Assembly (NCBI GenBank): GCA_030428205.1
Contig: JAUIBK010000019.1
Span: 1 to 64,000, forward strand
DNA from: a bacterium
GTDB taxonomy: Bacteria > Bdellovibrionota_C > UBA2361 > RFPC01
DNA: 64,000 nt
Reading direction: 5' to 3'
Positions within the stretch are counted from its first letter, which is position 1, and the number at the start of each line of letters is the position of its first letter. The translations under genes and the position numbers were made by a program. The notes under the pieces are model-generated. The model saw nothing but the letters and a program-made list of their open reading frames with translations. It made no database searches and was not told the origin of the DNA. Of this stretch, positions 1 to 7,895 are shown one piece after another.

Positions 1-876
1 AGCGGACTACACTTTGTAACTCCGACACCTACGAGCGCCCTCATCTCAACGACCTATGGCACCGGACAAGCCATGCACCACGCCATACGAAACGGAGCAA
101 AAGAGGTCTCCGTGCTACTTGGCGGCTCTGCAACGAGCGATTGTGGCATCGGAATGCTCCAAGCCCTCGGGTGCGTCTTCTTCGATGAAGATCAAACCCC
201 ACTACTCACTCCACTTGAACAGCAAAAGAAAAACGGTAAATTCACCGGAATTCCCTTAACGAAGATTGCAAGCTTTACTGTGCCCTCAGAGCTTCAACAG
301 GTCCAATGGAGAGTTATTGTTGACGTAAACAATCCTCTCACCGGCCCTCAGGGCGCTGCACATATTTATGGCCCACAAAAAGGGGCAGATCCTAAAACGG
401 TAAACGAACTCAACGATGCACATAACTCTCTGGCTACAGTCGTAGAAAATAAAACTGGGAAAAGCTACAGTACGAGCTTAGGTAGTGGAGCAGCCGGGGG
501 AACAGCTTTTGCTTTACTTGCACTTCTTGGCGCCGAGAAAGTACGTGGACCAGCATTCTTCCTTAACCTTATTGATTTTGAATCTCACCTACAAACCGCC
601 ACCTTGCTCATTACAGGAGAAGGGTGCCTTGACTCACAGTCACTCAAAGGAAAGCTACTACTTGAACTCATTGAGCGAACAAAAGAGAGAGACATCTCTC
701 TTGTTTCGCTTTGCGGCGCTATCAATCTCAGCATTGAAGAACTCGAAGAACATCCACACCTCTATGCGTTTGGCTTGGGACATGTAGAAGGACTCTCCAA
801 ACCTGAGAAAGCTTTAGAAGTTCTTTCGTATCAGATTGGCCATATTTTTGTGCCTCTCCTACATCGTAGTGATTGA
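1..876 (+). CDS. glycerate kinase, 5'-truncated by window edge
   Basis: C-terminal 291 residues of a type-1 glycerate kinase (GckA/GarK family), which phosphorylates glycerate with ATP to feed glycolysis. The frame is open from the first base, so the start lies outside the window. Visible family motifs are LLGGSATSDCGIGMLQALG near the left edge, the glycine-rich GSGAAGGTAFALLALLGA, and TGEGCLDSQSLKGK, which matches the family's TGEG-x-LD-x-Q-[TS] signature. The gene converges on fbp, and a 43 bp palindrome lies between them. The family assignment is firm; whether the product is 2- or 3-phosphoglycerate cannot be read from sequence. Confidence 0.92.
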   Translation, partial: SGLHFVTPTPTSALISTTYGTGQAMHHAIRNGAKEVSVLLGGSATSDCGIGMLQALGCVFFDEDQTPLLTPLEQQKKNGKFTGIPLTKIASFTVPSELQQVQWRVIVDVNNPLTGPQGAAHIYGPQKGADPKTVNELNDAHNSLATVVENKTGKSYSTSLGSGAAGGTAFALLALLGAEKVRGPAFFLNLIDFESHLQTATLLITGEGCLDSQSLKGKLLLELIERTKERDISLVSLCGAINLSIEELEEHPHLYAFGLGHVEGLSKPEKALEVLSYQIGHIFVPLLHRSD

Positions 877-880
877 CCTG

Positions 881-923
881 GCCATTGCGTTGAAAAAAGT
901 AAACTTTTATTCAACGCAATGGC
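881..923. repeat. near-perfect palindrome between convergent genes
   Basis: Arms of about 20 bases (GCCATTGCGTTGAA and its complement, continuing into AAAAGT/ACTTTT) close on a 2-base loop. It sits 4 bases after the glycerate kinase stop and before the fbp stop. There is no external T-run on either strand. It could be a bidirectional terminator or one of the many unique long palindromes in this genome. Confidence 0.85.
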
Positions 924-957
924 TAACGATATTGATCTGATAGGAGGCTATGCCCTC

Positions 958-1947
958 CTATCCAAAGAAGGATTCAAAATACTCAATCTCCCTTTTCCCA
1001 CCCACAACAAAAGGGCACCTGTCATGAATCCCTTCAGGATTAATATCAAGTACATTCATTGACTCATCAATCGCTCTTCCACCAGCTTGCTCCATAATAA
1101 AAGCCAATGGGATGCACTCATAGAGAAGTCGAAGCTTCCCACGTTCTCGTTTCTGATTTGCTGGGTGCAAGAAGATACCCCCTTTGCGCATTGTTCTATC
1201 AAAATCAGCGACAAGTGAGCCTACATATCGGGAGGTGTACGCTCCTCCCAGCTTATTATTCTTCGAGCGAAGCGAAGTCATAAACTCCTGCATTCGAGTA
1301 TCCCAAATATCCCAGTATCCTTCATTTGCACTATAGATATTGCCTTGTTCGGGTATCCGAATATTCTCCTCGGTTAAAACAAATTCTCCGATGGACGGAT
1401 CCAGTGTAAAACCGTGAACACCGTGTCCACAAGAATAGACAAATGAAGTCATAGAACCATAGACAGAGTATCCTGCGGCGACTACGTTAGTTCCAGGCTG
1501 CATGAAATCTTCTGCAGACGCTTTGCCAGGTGTTTTGGTGCGAAAAATCGTAAAAATGGTTCCTACGGGGATGTTTGACCCAATATTACTTGAACCATCA
1601 AGTGGATCGAACGCAACAACATACTTTGCGTTTTCACTCCCCTCGCCCGCCTCAATAGCACCATCACGCTCTTCCGAAACAAGGGAACCAAAGTGACCTG
1701 ATGCACCGAGAATATCAACAAGCACACTGTCAGCTTCATCATCAAGTTTGTAGGTATCTTCGCCCTGCACGTTTGTTCGTCCAGAATAACCGTGCAAACC
1801 TTTGAGTCCAGCAGTGGCCACAAGATTTGAGATTATTTTTACACCTAGCCCGATGGAAGTCAGAAGAGTGCTGAGTTCTCCCGTACTCTGGGGATGTTTG
1901 TGCTCTTCTTGTAAAACAAAACGAGTTAGGGTTTGCGTAGGTATCAT
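958..1947 (-). CDS. fbp: fructose-1,6-bisphosphatase class I
   Basis: 329 residues, the usual length for class I FBPase. It hydrolyses fructose-1,6-bisphosphate to fructose-6-phosphate in gluconeogenesis, in the cytoplasm. The metal-binding motif FDPLDGSSNIGSN and the C-terminal GKLRLLYECIPLAFIMEQAGG-type signature are both visible, with an acidic EERDGAIE segment before them. The ATG has a good upstream GGAGG. It is transcribed in the same direction as ntrY but is separated from it by about 200 bases holding a palindromic element, so it probably has its own promoter. Confidence 0.96.
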   Translation of the reverse strand: MIPTQTLTRFVLQEEHKHPQSTGELSTLLTSIGLGVKIISNLVATAGLKGLHGYSGRTNVQGEDTYKLDDEADSVLVDILGASGHFGSLVSEERDGAIEAGEGSENAKYVVAFDPLDGSSNIGSNIPVGTIFTIFRTKTPGKASAEDFMQPGTNVVAAGYSVYGSMTSFVYSCGHGVHGFTLDPSIGEFVLTEENIRIPEQGNIYSANEGYWDIWDTRMQEFMTSLRSKNNKLGGAYTSRYVGSLVADFDRTMRKGGIFLHPANQKRERGKLRLLYECIPLAFIMEQAGGRAIDESMNVLDINPEGIHDRCPFVVGGKREIEYFESFFG

Positions 1948-2033
1948 AACTCCTCCTTGCGGCTCAGAAAGGTAACGGAATCAAATCACGTTCCAGGTTA
2001 CGGATCAAGGAGAGATCCCTACTTTCCGTTTCT

Positions 2034-2117
2034 ATTTCCTTGAACTTTTTTCTTCGTGGCAAAGGTCTTTCTTTGAAGCCGATAAGCTGTGGCACGAAGA
2101 AAAAAGTTCAAGGAAAT
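2034..2117. repeat. palindromic element, TTCCTTGAAC-arm family (copy 1)
   Basis: 25-base perfect inverted arms (ATTTCCTTGAAC... and complement, 2034-2058 and 2093-2117) enclose a 34-base loop. A second copy with almost the same arms but an unrelated loop is at 24205-24290. It lies between the stop of ntrY and the start of fbp. It could act as a terminator for ntrY; the right arm is not followed by a T-run. Confidence 0.85.
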
Positions 2118-2146
2118 GGCTGTTCAACTCCTATAGAGTGACTACT

Positions 2147-4378
2147 CTATATTGCTCTATACAACTGCCTCTGAGTTCCCTGCTGTGGCACCAAGGGCAA
2201 CTCGATGATAAATTTTGCTCCACCCTGTTCATTATCATACACCCGGATCTCTCCACTATGGTCAGAGATAACAGACTTTACAATAGCAAGCCCCAGTCCT
2301 GTGCCATCATCTTTCCTTGTGTAGTACGGTTGAAAAATCCGATCCTTCTCTTCCTCTGGTATGCCTGGGCCGTTATCAGAGACCTCAAAACGAGCTACTT
2401 TTCTTTTTTTATCGTAGCCAGTGCGTACAACTATTCTTCCAGGAGAAATCTTATGATGCGCAATCATACTTACAGCGTTATCTAAGAGGTTAATAAGGAC
2501 ACGCCGAATTTGCTCACGATCAATGGTAACATCAGGAAGCTTACTATCGGCCACAATTTGAAAAACACAACCTACGTTCTCCTCAGCGAAAGGAGCAACG
2601 ACTTCGGAAATAAGATGATTTAAGTCAGCCAGGGCGAACTCGGCATCAGGCATACGAGCAAAGCGAGAGAATTCTCCTGCAAGCCGATTAATAGAATCAA
2701 CGTGTTCTACAATAGTAGATGTCGAATCTTGGAGGACATCATTGATGTCTTTTCGTGTTGGATCAATTTTCTGGAGACGTTGCGCGGCAAGACGAATAGG
2801 CGTTAGAGGGTTTTTAATCTCATGAGCAATACGCCGAGCGGCTTCCCTCCAGGCAGACATGCGCTGCGCATAAGAAAGAGTTGTGATGTCGTCAAAAAGC
2901 CAAAGGCTACCAAGCGAGTCAGTTTTACTATCTCGCAAAGCACCAACAGTACACAGAATTTTCCTCTCTTTTCCTCCGAGGATAACCGAAATTTCTTTTT
3001 CTCTATCTTCCTTGCCTCTCTCTTCGCTTCCTTCAGAGGCACGCAAGAGAGGTTCTATCTCCGTAAAGACACCTGCAGGAAGTAACTTCTCCAACTTTTC
3101 ACCGCTCAATTCTCCTTGTTCTTCACTAAGCGCAAAGAGTTCTCGGAATGGTTTATTGAGAAATGTAACACGGTGCTCAGGATCGAGACCAAGCACTCCA
3201 ACGGCAAGTGTTCCAAGGATAGTTTCAATATAGATACGTCCCTGTTGTGCTTGTTCACGGGTCACTTTAAGGTCTCGAATCATTGTATTAAAGGATCGGA
3301 TAAGGTATCCAACTTCATCATCTCCCATTGTTCGAATCTGAAAATCGTAGTTTCCTCGAGCGACTTCGTGTGTACCTTCTGCAAGCCTCTGAATAGGAAC
3401 TGTCAGTTCACGTGCAATATAGAATCCAAACCATATCGCGGCAAAAAGAATCAGCCCAGTAAACATGTATAACATGAGTATATAAATAGATTTCAGTGGG
3501 TGTTTAAAGAGTTTGAGCTGCTCATACTCATTAAACGAATCCGTAATGAGCGCCATCGCGTTGGTTAGCTCCGGCCTTACTCGATGAGTCGCAAGCAAAA
3601 CAAAGCTCTGATCTCGAAAGGCAAGCGGTACATAGGCACGTACAAATTGGCTTGCTTCGGTATCCTGAGAAACGACATGTGCTTCGCCTTGCTCGACTTT
3701 ATGAATAGCACCCATTTCAGCTGGAGGAACCTTAAAGTGTTCGATTTGAGCTGCGGCATTAAATGCTTGAAGAAACGGCTTTCCTAGAAGATTAATCATC
3801 TCGAGGCCGAAGAGCTTCTCCTCAGAGCGTCGCTTCTCGAGATACTCCTTGAGAGATTCCTCAACCTCAAATTCCAACTGGCGTGACTGAATTTCAAGTG
3901 CGATGCGCTTTGCTATTTGGAGAGATTGCTGTTCGAGAGAACGAAAATGAATACGTGCAATCTCTATTGCTCCATCAACAGACGTTTCTGCTGGGCTACT
4001 AAACCACCCTTCGATCGCACGGCTCAGGAGGCCGCTTGAGACAAATACGAGCGCACCCGTCGGAATGAGCGTAATACCTACAAACGCAGCGACAAGACGC
4101 ATTCGTAGCTTAGAGCCAAGAATGCCTCTCTTTCGATCAAAAATAAGTTTAACAACATTTCTTCCGACGAGAAAAACCAATACGAAAAGAAGGGCAATGT
4201 TGAAATTGACTAACGCAAAAACTGCGATATTACTTCCGAGATAGGCATCCTCATTGAGTGGGCGCTGGAGATAAACCAGTGTTCCAAGAAGTGCGGCAAC
4301 AGCAAGAAAAAGGAGCAAGCGCACCCCGACCCCCGCTCGACTCCACCAAACATAAAAACGAGTTCTTCGAGATACCAT
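2147..4378 (-). CDS. ntrY: NtrY-type membrane sensor histidine kinase
   Basis: 743 residues. About three hydrophobic segments occupy the first 115 residues, an extracytoplasmic region follows, and a further membrane segment lies near residue 300. HAMP follows at about 316-370, a PAS domain at about 380-490, then HisKA with the phospho-acceptor His in RRIAHEIKNPLTP, and a HATPase with DNGPGIP and GTGLGLAI. The architecture is that of NtrY, which signals nitrogen or redox state to the NtrC-like regulator NtrX. Here no ntrX follows; the next gene is fbp. Its ATG overlaps the stop of the preceding small ORF (TAATG), so translation is probably coupled. Confidence 0.9.
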   Translation of the reverse strand: MVSRRTRFYVWWSRAGVGVRLLLFLAVAALLGTLVYLQRPLNEDAYLGSNIAVFALVNFNIALLFVLVFLVGRNVVKLIFDRKRGILGSKLRMRLVAAFVGITLIPTGALVFVSSGLLSRAIEGWFSSPAETSVDGAIEIARIHFRSLEQQSLQIAKRIALEIQSRQLEFEVEESLKEYLEKRRSEEKLFGLEMINLLGKPFLQAFNAAAQIEHFKVPPAEMGAIHKVEQGEAHVVSQDTEASQFVRAYVPLAFRDQSFVLLATHRVRPELTNAMALITDSFNEYEQLKLFKHPLKSIYILMLYMFTGLILFAAIWFGFYIARELTVPIQRLAEGTHEVARGNYDFQIRTMGDDEVGYLIRSFNTMIRDLKVTREQAQQGRIYIETILGTLAVGVLGLDPEHRVTFLNKPFRELFALSEEQGELSGEKLEKLLPAGVFTEIEPLLRASEGSEERGKEDREKEISVILGGKERKILCTVGALRDSKTDSLGSLWLFDDITTLSYAQRMSAWREAARRIAHEIKNPLTPIRLAAQRLQKIDPTRKDINDVLQDSTSTIVEHVDSINRLAGEFSRFARMPDAEFALADLNHLISEVVAPFAEENVGCVFQIVADSKLPDVTIDREQIRRVLINLLDNAVSMIAHHKISPGRIVVRTGYDKKRKVARFEVSDNGPGIPEEEKDRIFQPYYTRKDDGTGLGLAIVKSVISDHSGEIRVYDNEQGGAKFIIELPLVPQQGTQRQLYRAI

Positions 4379-4596
4379 TATGGATTCACTAATGCTCCAA
4401 CAAAAACAGTATGATTACTTCTGAGGGAGGAGAGCTTTTGTAGCGCAGACCGAAAATCGTTAATCCCCTTCGCCAAAACTACAGAGTCTTCAATACGGAG
4501 AGAAACGCCGAATGGTTGACGAAAGGAGGGGGAATACAGTCGGTCTGTGCCGAGAGATAAAAGGGCTGAAACGAAGTGAAAGAGCTTTTCTATCAT
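4378..4596 (-). CDS. small protein between DUF4390 gene and ntrY, unknown function
   Basis: 72 residues, with no family recognised. It is supported only by architecture: its ATG overlaps the stop of the DUF4390 gene (ATGA) and its own stop overlaps the ntrY start (TAATG). That exact fit argues for a translated, coupled gene. The product has a short hydrophobic N-terminus and no clear transmembrane segment. It could be an accessory peptide to the kinase, or just a coupling ORF. Confidence 0.55.
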   Translation of the reverse strand: MIEKLFHFVSALLSLGTDRLYSPSFRQPFGVSLRIEDSVVLAKGINDFRSALQKLSSLRSNHTVFVGALVNP

Positions 4597-5237
4597 GGCA
4601 CAGGAAAGGAGAGTCGCCTTGATACTGAGCGTGAGTTATCGAGTGGAAGATCAATCCAACCTGTATCTTCTTCCCCGAGATCAATGAGTCCAAAAGAAAT
4701 AAAGTAGGAGAGCTGGGCGAGTGCCTCGCTATACTCCCCTTTACAGATCGTCACATACCTCGCAGAGAGGTACCCCGTGTTCTCCTTGAGAGATCTTTCA
4801 GTAGTTTGAGAAAAAAACGTCGTTGGCACCTCTGGTATGGTCCCGAGCCGCCTGACAGCTTGGCTAAGGTCTGAAAAATGAAAAAGTTGCGGGCCTTCAA
4901 TATCACCAAGTCTATCTACTACAAGACGGTACGCTTCTCGCACTGGATCAAAACTCATCTGATGAATTTGCTTTCTCGTTCTAGAACAAGAGTCAAACCA
5001 ACCACCGCGGCGTTCACAAGCTTGAAGAAGAAAGCGATATTCAACTTCGAGGCCTCCCTTAAGACACTGTTGAATAAACTCCTGCCTCACTGGCCCTGTA
5101 AAGGAGAGGAGAGCAGAAGAAGGTTCAGCCCACTGAACTTTGGGTTGTAAAAGTGGAAGGCTGTCTTTACGCACATCAGCGTTCCCGAGCAATGGAAACA
5201 AAGAAACAAAAAAACAAAGAAAAAGAGTACGAATCAT
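4593..5237 (-). CDS. DUF4390 family exported protein
   Basis: 214 residues with an N-terminal signal peptide (MIRTLFLCFFVSLFPLLGNA) and a predicted beta-rich periplasmic body. The position immediately upstream of an NtrY-type kinase is the characteristic neighbourhood of DUF4390, which I use together with the pattern of the C-terminal half. Its function is not established; being exported and co-transcribed with the sensor, it could take part in periplasmic signal input. It abuts ruvB (5237/5238), so one long transcript yebC to ntrY is likely. Confidence 0.7.
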   Translation of the reverse strand: MIRTLFLCFFVSLFPLLGNADVRKDSLPLLQPKVQWAEPSSALLSFTGPVRQEFIQQCLKGGLEVEYRFLLQACERRGGWFDSCSRTRKQIHQMSFDPVREAYRLVVDRLGDIEGPQLFHFSDLSQAVRRLGTIPEVPTTFFSQTTERSLKENTGYLSARYVTICKGEYSEALAQLSYFISFGLIDLGEEDTGWIDLPLDNSRSVSRRLSFPVP

Positions 5238-6368
5238 TTAGGCACTGTCCCCGTCACCATCAAGTTGTGAGAACGGGAGCTGGTGAAGCTCTCTCTCTTT
5301 TCCCAAGTGTTGATACCCAAGTGGGGTGACTTCTCTGCCTCTCTTGGTTCGCGCAAGAAAACCACTTTGTACCAGAAACGGCTCATAAACATCTTCAAGG
5401 GTGTCTTTCTCTTCTCCTATGGCAGCAGCGACTGTACCAAGGCCAACAGGACCACCAGAGAATTTCTCAATGATAAGGTTCAAAATACTTCGGTCCATTC
5501 CATCGAGCCCTTCATTATCTACTCCAAGCATTTGAAGTGCTTGTTGAACGACAGGAACTGTGACACGCCCATCTGCCCGTTCTTGAGCAAAATCACGCAC
5601 TCGTTTCAAAATTCGATTTGCAATACGGGGAGTCCCGCGCGAGCGCCTGCCAATTTCAAATGCAGCATCCTTCTCAAGCGACACTCCAAGCAGGTTCGCC
5701 GAGCGAATCATAATGAGTTGTAGTTCCTCGGGGGAGTAATAGTTGAGTCGAAGCACCATACCGAAACGATCGCGCAGTGGAGAAGTTAAAAGCCCGGTAC
5801 GGGTCGTTGCTCCAACAAGGGTAAACGGCTTGAGATCTATTTTGACTGATTTTGCCGAAGGACCCTGCCCAATCAGAATGTCGAGTTGAAAATCCTCCAT
5901 CGCTGGATAGAGCACCTCTTCGACAACACGAGGGAGGCGGTGAATTTCATCAATAAAAAGCACATCAAAAGGGCGAAGCGAAGTAAGAATAGCCGCAAGA
6001 TCTCCAGGGCGCTCAATCACAGGTCCTGAAGTTGATTTAAATCCAACGTTCATCTCATGGGAGATAATTCGAGCAAGTGAGGTTTTTCCAAGCCCTGGAG
6101 GTCCGTGTAAAAGCACATGATCAAGCGCCTCCTTGCGCGTCTTGGCAGCAGAGCAGCTGATAGAAAGATTCTCTTTCAGAGCAGGCTGACCAATATACTC
6201 ACCAAATGATTCGGGGCGCAGGTGAGTAACGCCAGCAAGAGGCTCCTCAGAGTCTGTTGCGTCTTCCCCACCACTTTCGACGTCTCGAACAACAGAGAGC
6301 CCCATCCACATCTCAACATCAGATTGATCTGATGATGGAATTACTGTCTTGTTCCCTTTGTCGTCCAT
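5238..6368 (-). CDS. ruvB: Holliday junction branch migration helicase RuvB
   Basis: 376 residues. This AAA+ motor drives Holliday junction branch migration with RuvA. Walker A is [12 protein letters not shown], Walker B FIDEIHRL, sensor motif [18 protein letters not shown], and a C-terminal winged helix carries [16 protein letters not shown]. About 40 acidic residues precede the conserved start of the protein ([12 protein letters not shown]), longer than in typical RuvB. It lies 27 bases after ruvA. Confidence 0.97.
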   Translation of the reverse strand: MDDKGNKTVIPSSDQSDVEMWMGLSVVRDVESGGEDATDSEEPLAGVTHLRPESFGEYIGQPALKENLSISCSAAKTRKEALDHVLLHGPPGLGKTSLARIISHEMNVGFKSTSGPVIERPGDLAAILTSLRPFDVLFIDEIHRLPRVVEEVLYPAMEDFQLDILIGQGPSAKSVKIDLKPFTLVGATTRTGLLTSPLRDRFGMVLRLNYYSPEELQLIMIRSANLLGVSLEKDAAFEIGRRSRGTPRIANRILKRVRDFAQERADGRVTVPVVQQALQMLGVDNEGLDGMDRSILNLIIEKFSGGPVGLGTVAAAIGEEKDTLEDVYEPFLVQSGFLARTKRGREVTPLGYQHLGKERELHQLPFSQLDGDGDSA

Positions 6369-6395
6369 AACTTCTCTTTTATCTCCGTTTCAGCC

Positions 6396-6998
6396 TTAAA
6401 CGAAACGTAGTGCTTCACGTACAATTTCTCCAGGGTCAAGATTACTCAAATCTGTTCCTTGAGCGAGCTGAGAGAGCGCAGCTTGAGCATCCTTACGGCT
6501 AAACCCAAGGGCCTCAAGAGCAGCAAGCGCATCGTCTTGAGCAAGATCGGAAGAGCCCACCTCTACCTGACGGTAAAGTGGTTGAACAGCATGCACATAA
6601 TCAACAACACGATCTTTTAGCTCAACAATAATTCGCTCAGCCGTTTTCTTCCCAACGCCCTTTACACTCTGTAGCCGAGTCACATCCCCACTTCCGATAG
6701 CACGGAGAAGATCAAAACGGTCCATCTTTGAGACGATATCAGAAGCGCTCTTTGCCCCCACTCCTTTAACCGCCGTGAGAAGCAAGAAAACTTCTTTTTC
6801 TGTCTTATCCTTAAAACCATAAAGCTTGATATGATCTTCTTTTACATCCGTATGAACTAAGATCGTAAGCTCATCGCCAAGCGTAACACCTTCCAGACAA
6901 GCTCTCGAACAAAAGACTTCGTAGCCAACACTTTGCACATCGAGTGTCAAAGTGTTTCCTGAGAGATCTACAATACTACCAGAGAGTCGTGAGATCAT
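6396..6998 (-). CDS. ruvA: Holliday junction DNA-binding protein RuvA
   Basis: 200 residues starting at MISRLSG, the canonical RuvA start; an in-frame upstream extension lies inside yebC and is rejected. Domain I (OB-fold) holds VGYEVFCS and KLYGFKD. Domain II has two helix-hairpin-helix motifs (LLTAVKGVGAKSA and LQSVKGVGKKTAERIIVEL). Domain III ends with ALEALGFSRKDAQAAL. The start lies one base after the yebC stop. No ruvC is present between yebC and ruvA, where many genomes carry it. Confidence 0.97.
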   Translation of the reverse strand: MISRLSGSIVDLSGNTLTLDVQSVGYEVFCSRACLEGVTLGDELTILVHTDVKEDHIKLYGFKDKTEKEVFLLLTAVKGVGAKSASDIVSKMDRFDLLRAIGSGDVTRLQSVKGVGKKTAERIIVELKDRVVDYVHAVQPLYRQVEVGSSDLAQDDALAALEALGFSRKDAQAALSQLAQGTDLSNLDPGEIVREALRFV

Positions 6999-6999
6999 A

Positions 7000-7752
7000 T
7001 CACCCTCCCTCACTTGCAAGGGCGATATCGTCATCATCCATATCAAAGTTGGCGACAACCTTTTGCACATCATCAAGATCATCAAGTGCATCAAGAAGTT
7101 TGAGGAGGGTTTCAGCATCACCACCTGTAACTGTCACCGTGCTTTCAGGGATACTTGTGAGCTCACCTTCAAAGTCTTTTCCTAAAGCTTCTAGCGCATC
7201 ACGTACTTCTCCAAACGAAGAGACCTCTGTGACTACTTGCCAAACGTCTCCTTCGTCTGAAACATCTTCTGCTCCGGCTTCGAGCGCTGCCTCAAAGAGC
7301 ACATCCTCTTCAATCACATCTTTAGCAAACGTGAATACTCCCTTGTCAGTGAACTGATAGGCAACCGAGTTGGTGGAACCAAGACTCCCATTATATTTTG
7401 AGAAAGCATGGCGGACTTCAGCGACAGTTCTATTACGATTCTCAGTGAGTGATTTGACAAGAATAGCGACACCGCCTGGGCCGTACCCTTCGTACGTGAT
7501 CTCTTCGTAGTCTAAGCCCTCATCATCTCCTGAGCCTTTTTTAATTGCTCGCTCGATATTGTCACTTGGAACACTCTGGGATTTTGCTGTTTGAACAGCT
7601 GTTTTGAGTCTCGGATTACCGTCTAAGCTTGGGCCACCAACCTTTGCTGCAATCTGGATTTCTTTGAGTAACTTCGTGAAGAGTTTGCCGCGCTTTGCAT
7701 CGTTTGCAGCTTTTTTTCTCTTAATTGTTGACCACTTGGAGTGACCCGCCAT
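7000..7752 (-). CDS. yebC: YebC/TACO1 family protein
   Basis: 250 residues, full length. The invariant N-terminus MAGHSKWSTIKRKKAANDAK and the middle motif YEGYGPGGVAILV are present. Family members act in translation of proline-rich stretches or as transcriptional regulators, depending on the study; they are not enzymes. It is the first gene of the minus-strand ruvAB run and is divergent from the penicillin-binding protein gene. Confidence 0.96.
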   Translation of the reverse strand: MAGHSKWSTIKRKKAANDAKRGKLFTKLLKEIQIAAKVGGPSLDGNPRLKTAVQTAKSQSVPSDNIERAIKKGSGDDEGLDYEEITYEGYGPGGVAILVKSLTENRNRTVAEVRHAFSKYNGSLGSTNSVAYQFTDKGVFTFAKDVIEEDVLFEAALEAGAEDVSDEGDVWQVVTEVSSFGEVRDALEALGKDFEGELTSIPESTVTVTGGDAETLLKLLDALDDLDDVQKVVANFDMDDDDIALASEGG

Positions 7753-7895
7753 ACTTCTTTCCTCGATATTGAACGTTTGCCTTAGTGACTATAATACGGC
7801 ATACGCACTAGGTTCAACGGCTAATAAATACAGTGTTTTAGCGGGTGTTTCTTGCTCCATTTTCAGCCTCGACCATACCTACTACTATAGGAGTT

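Noticed and set aside
881-923. Calling every palindrome a Rho-independent terminator
   Set aside because: Only the hairpin at 48116-48156 has a clear T-run; the others are annotated as repeats.
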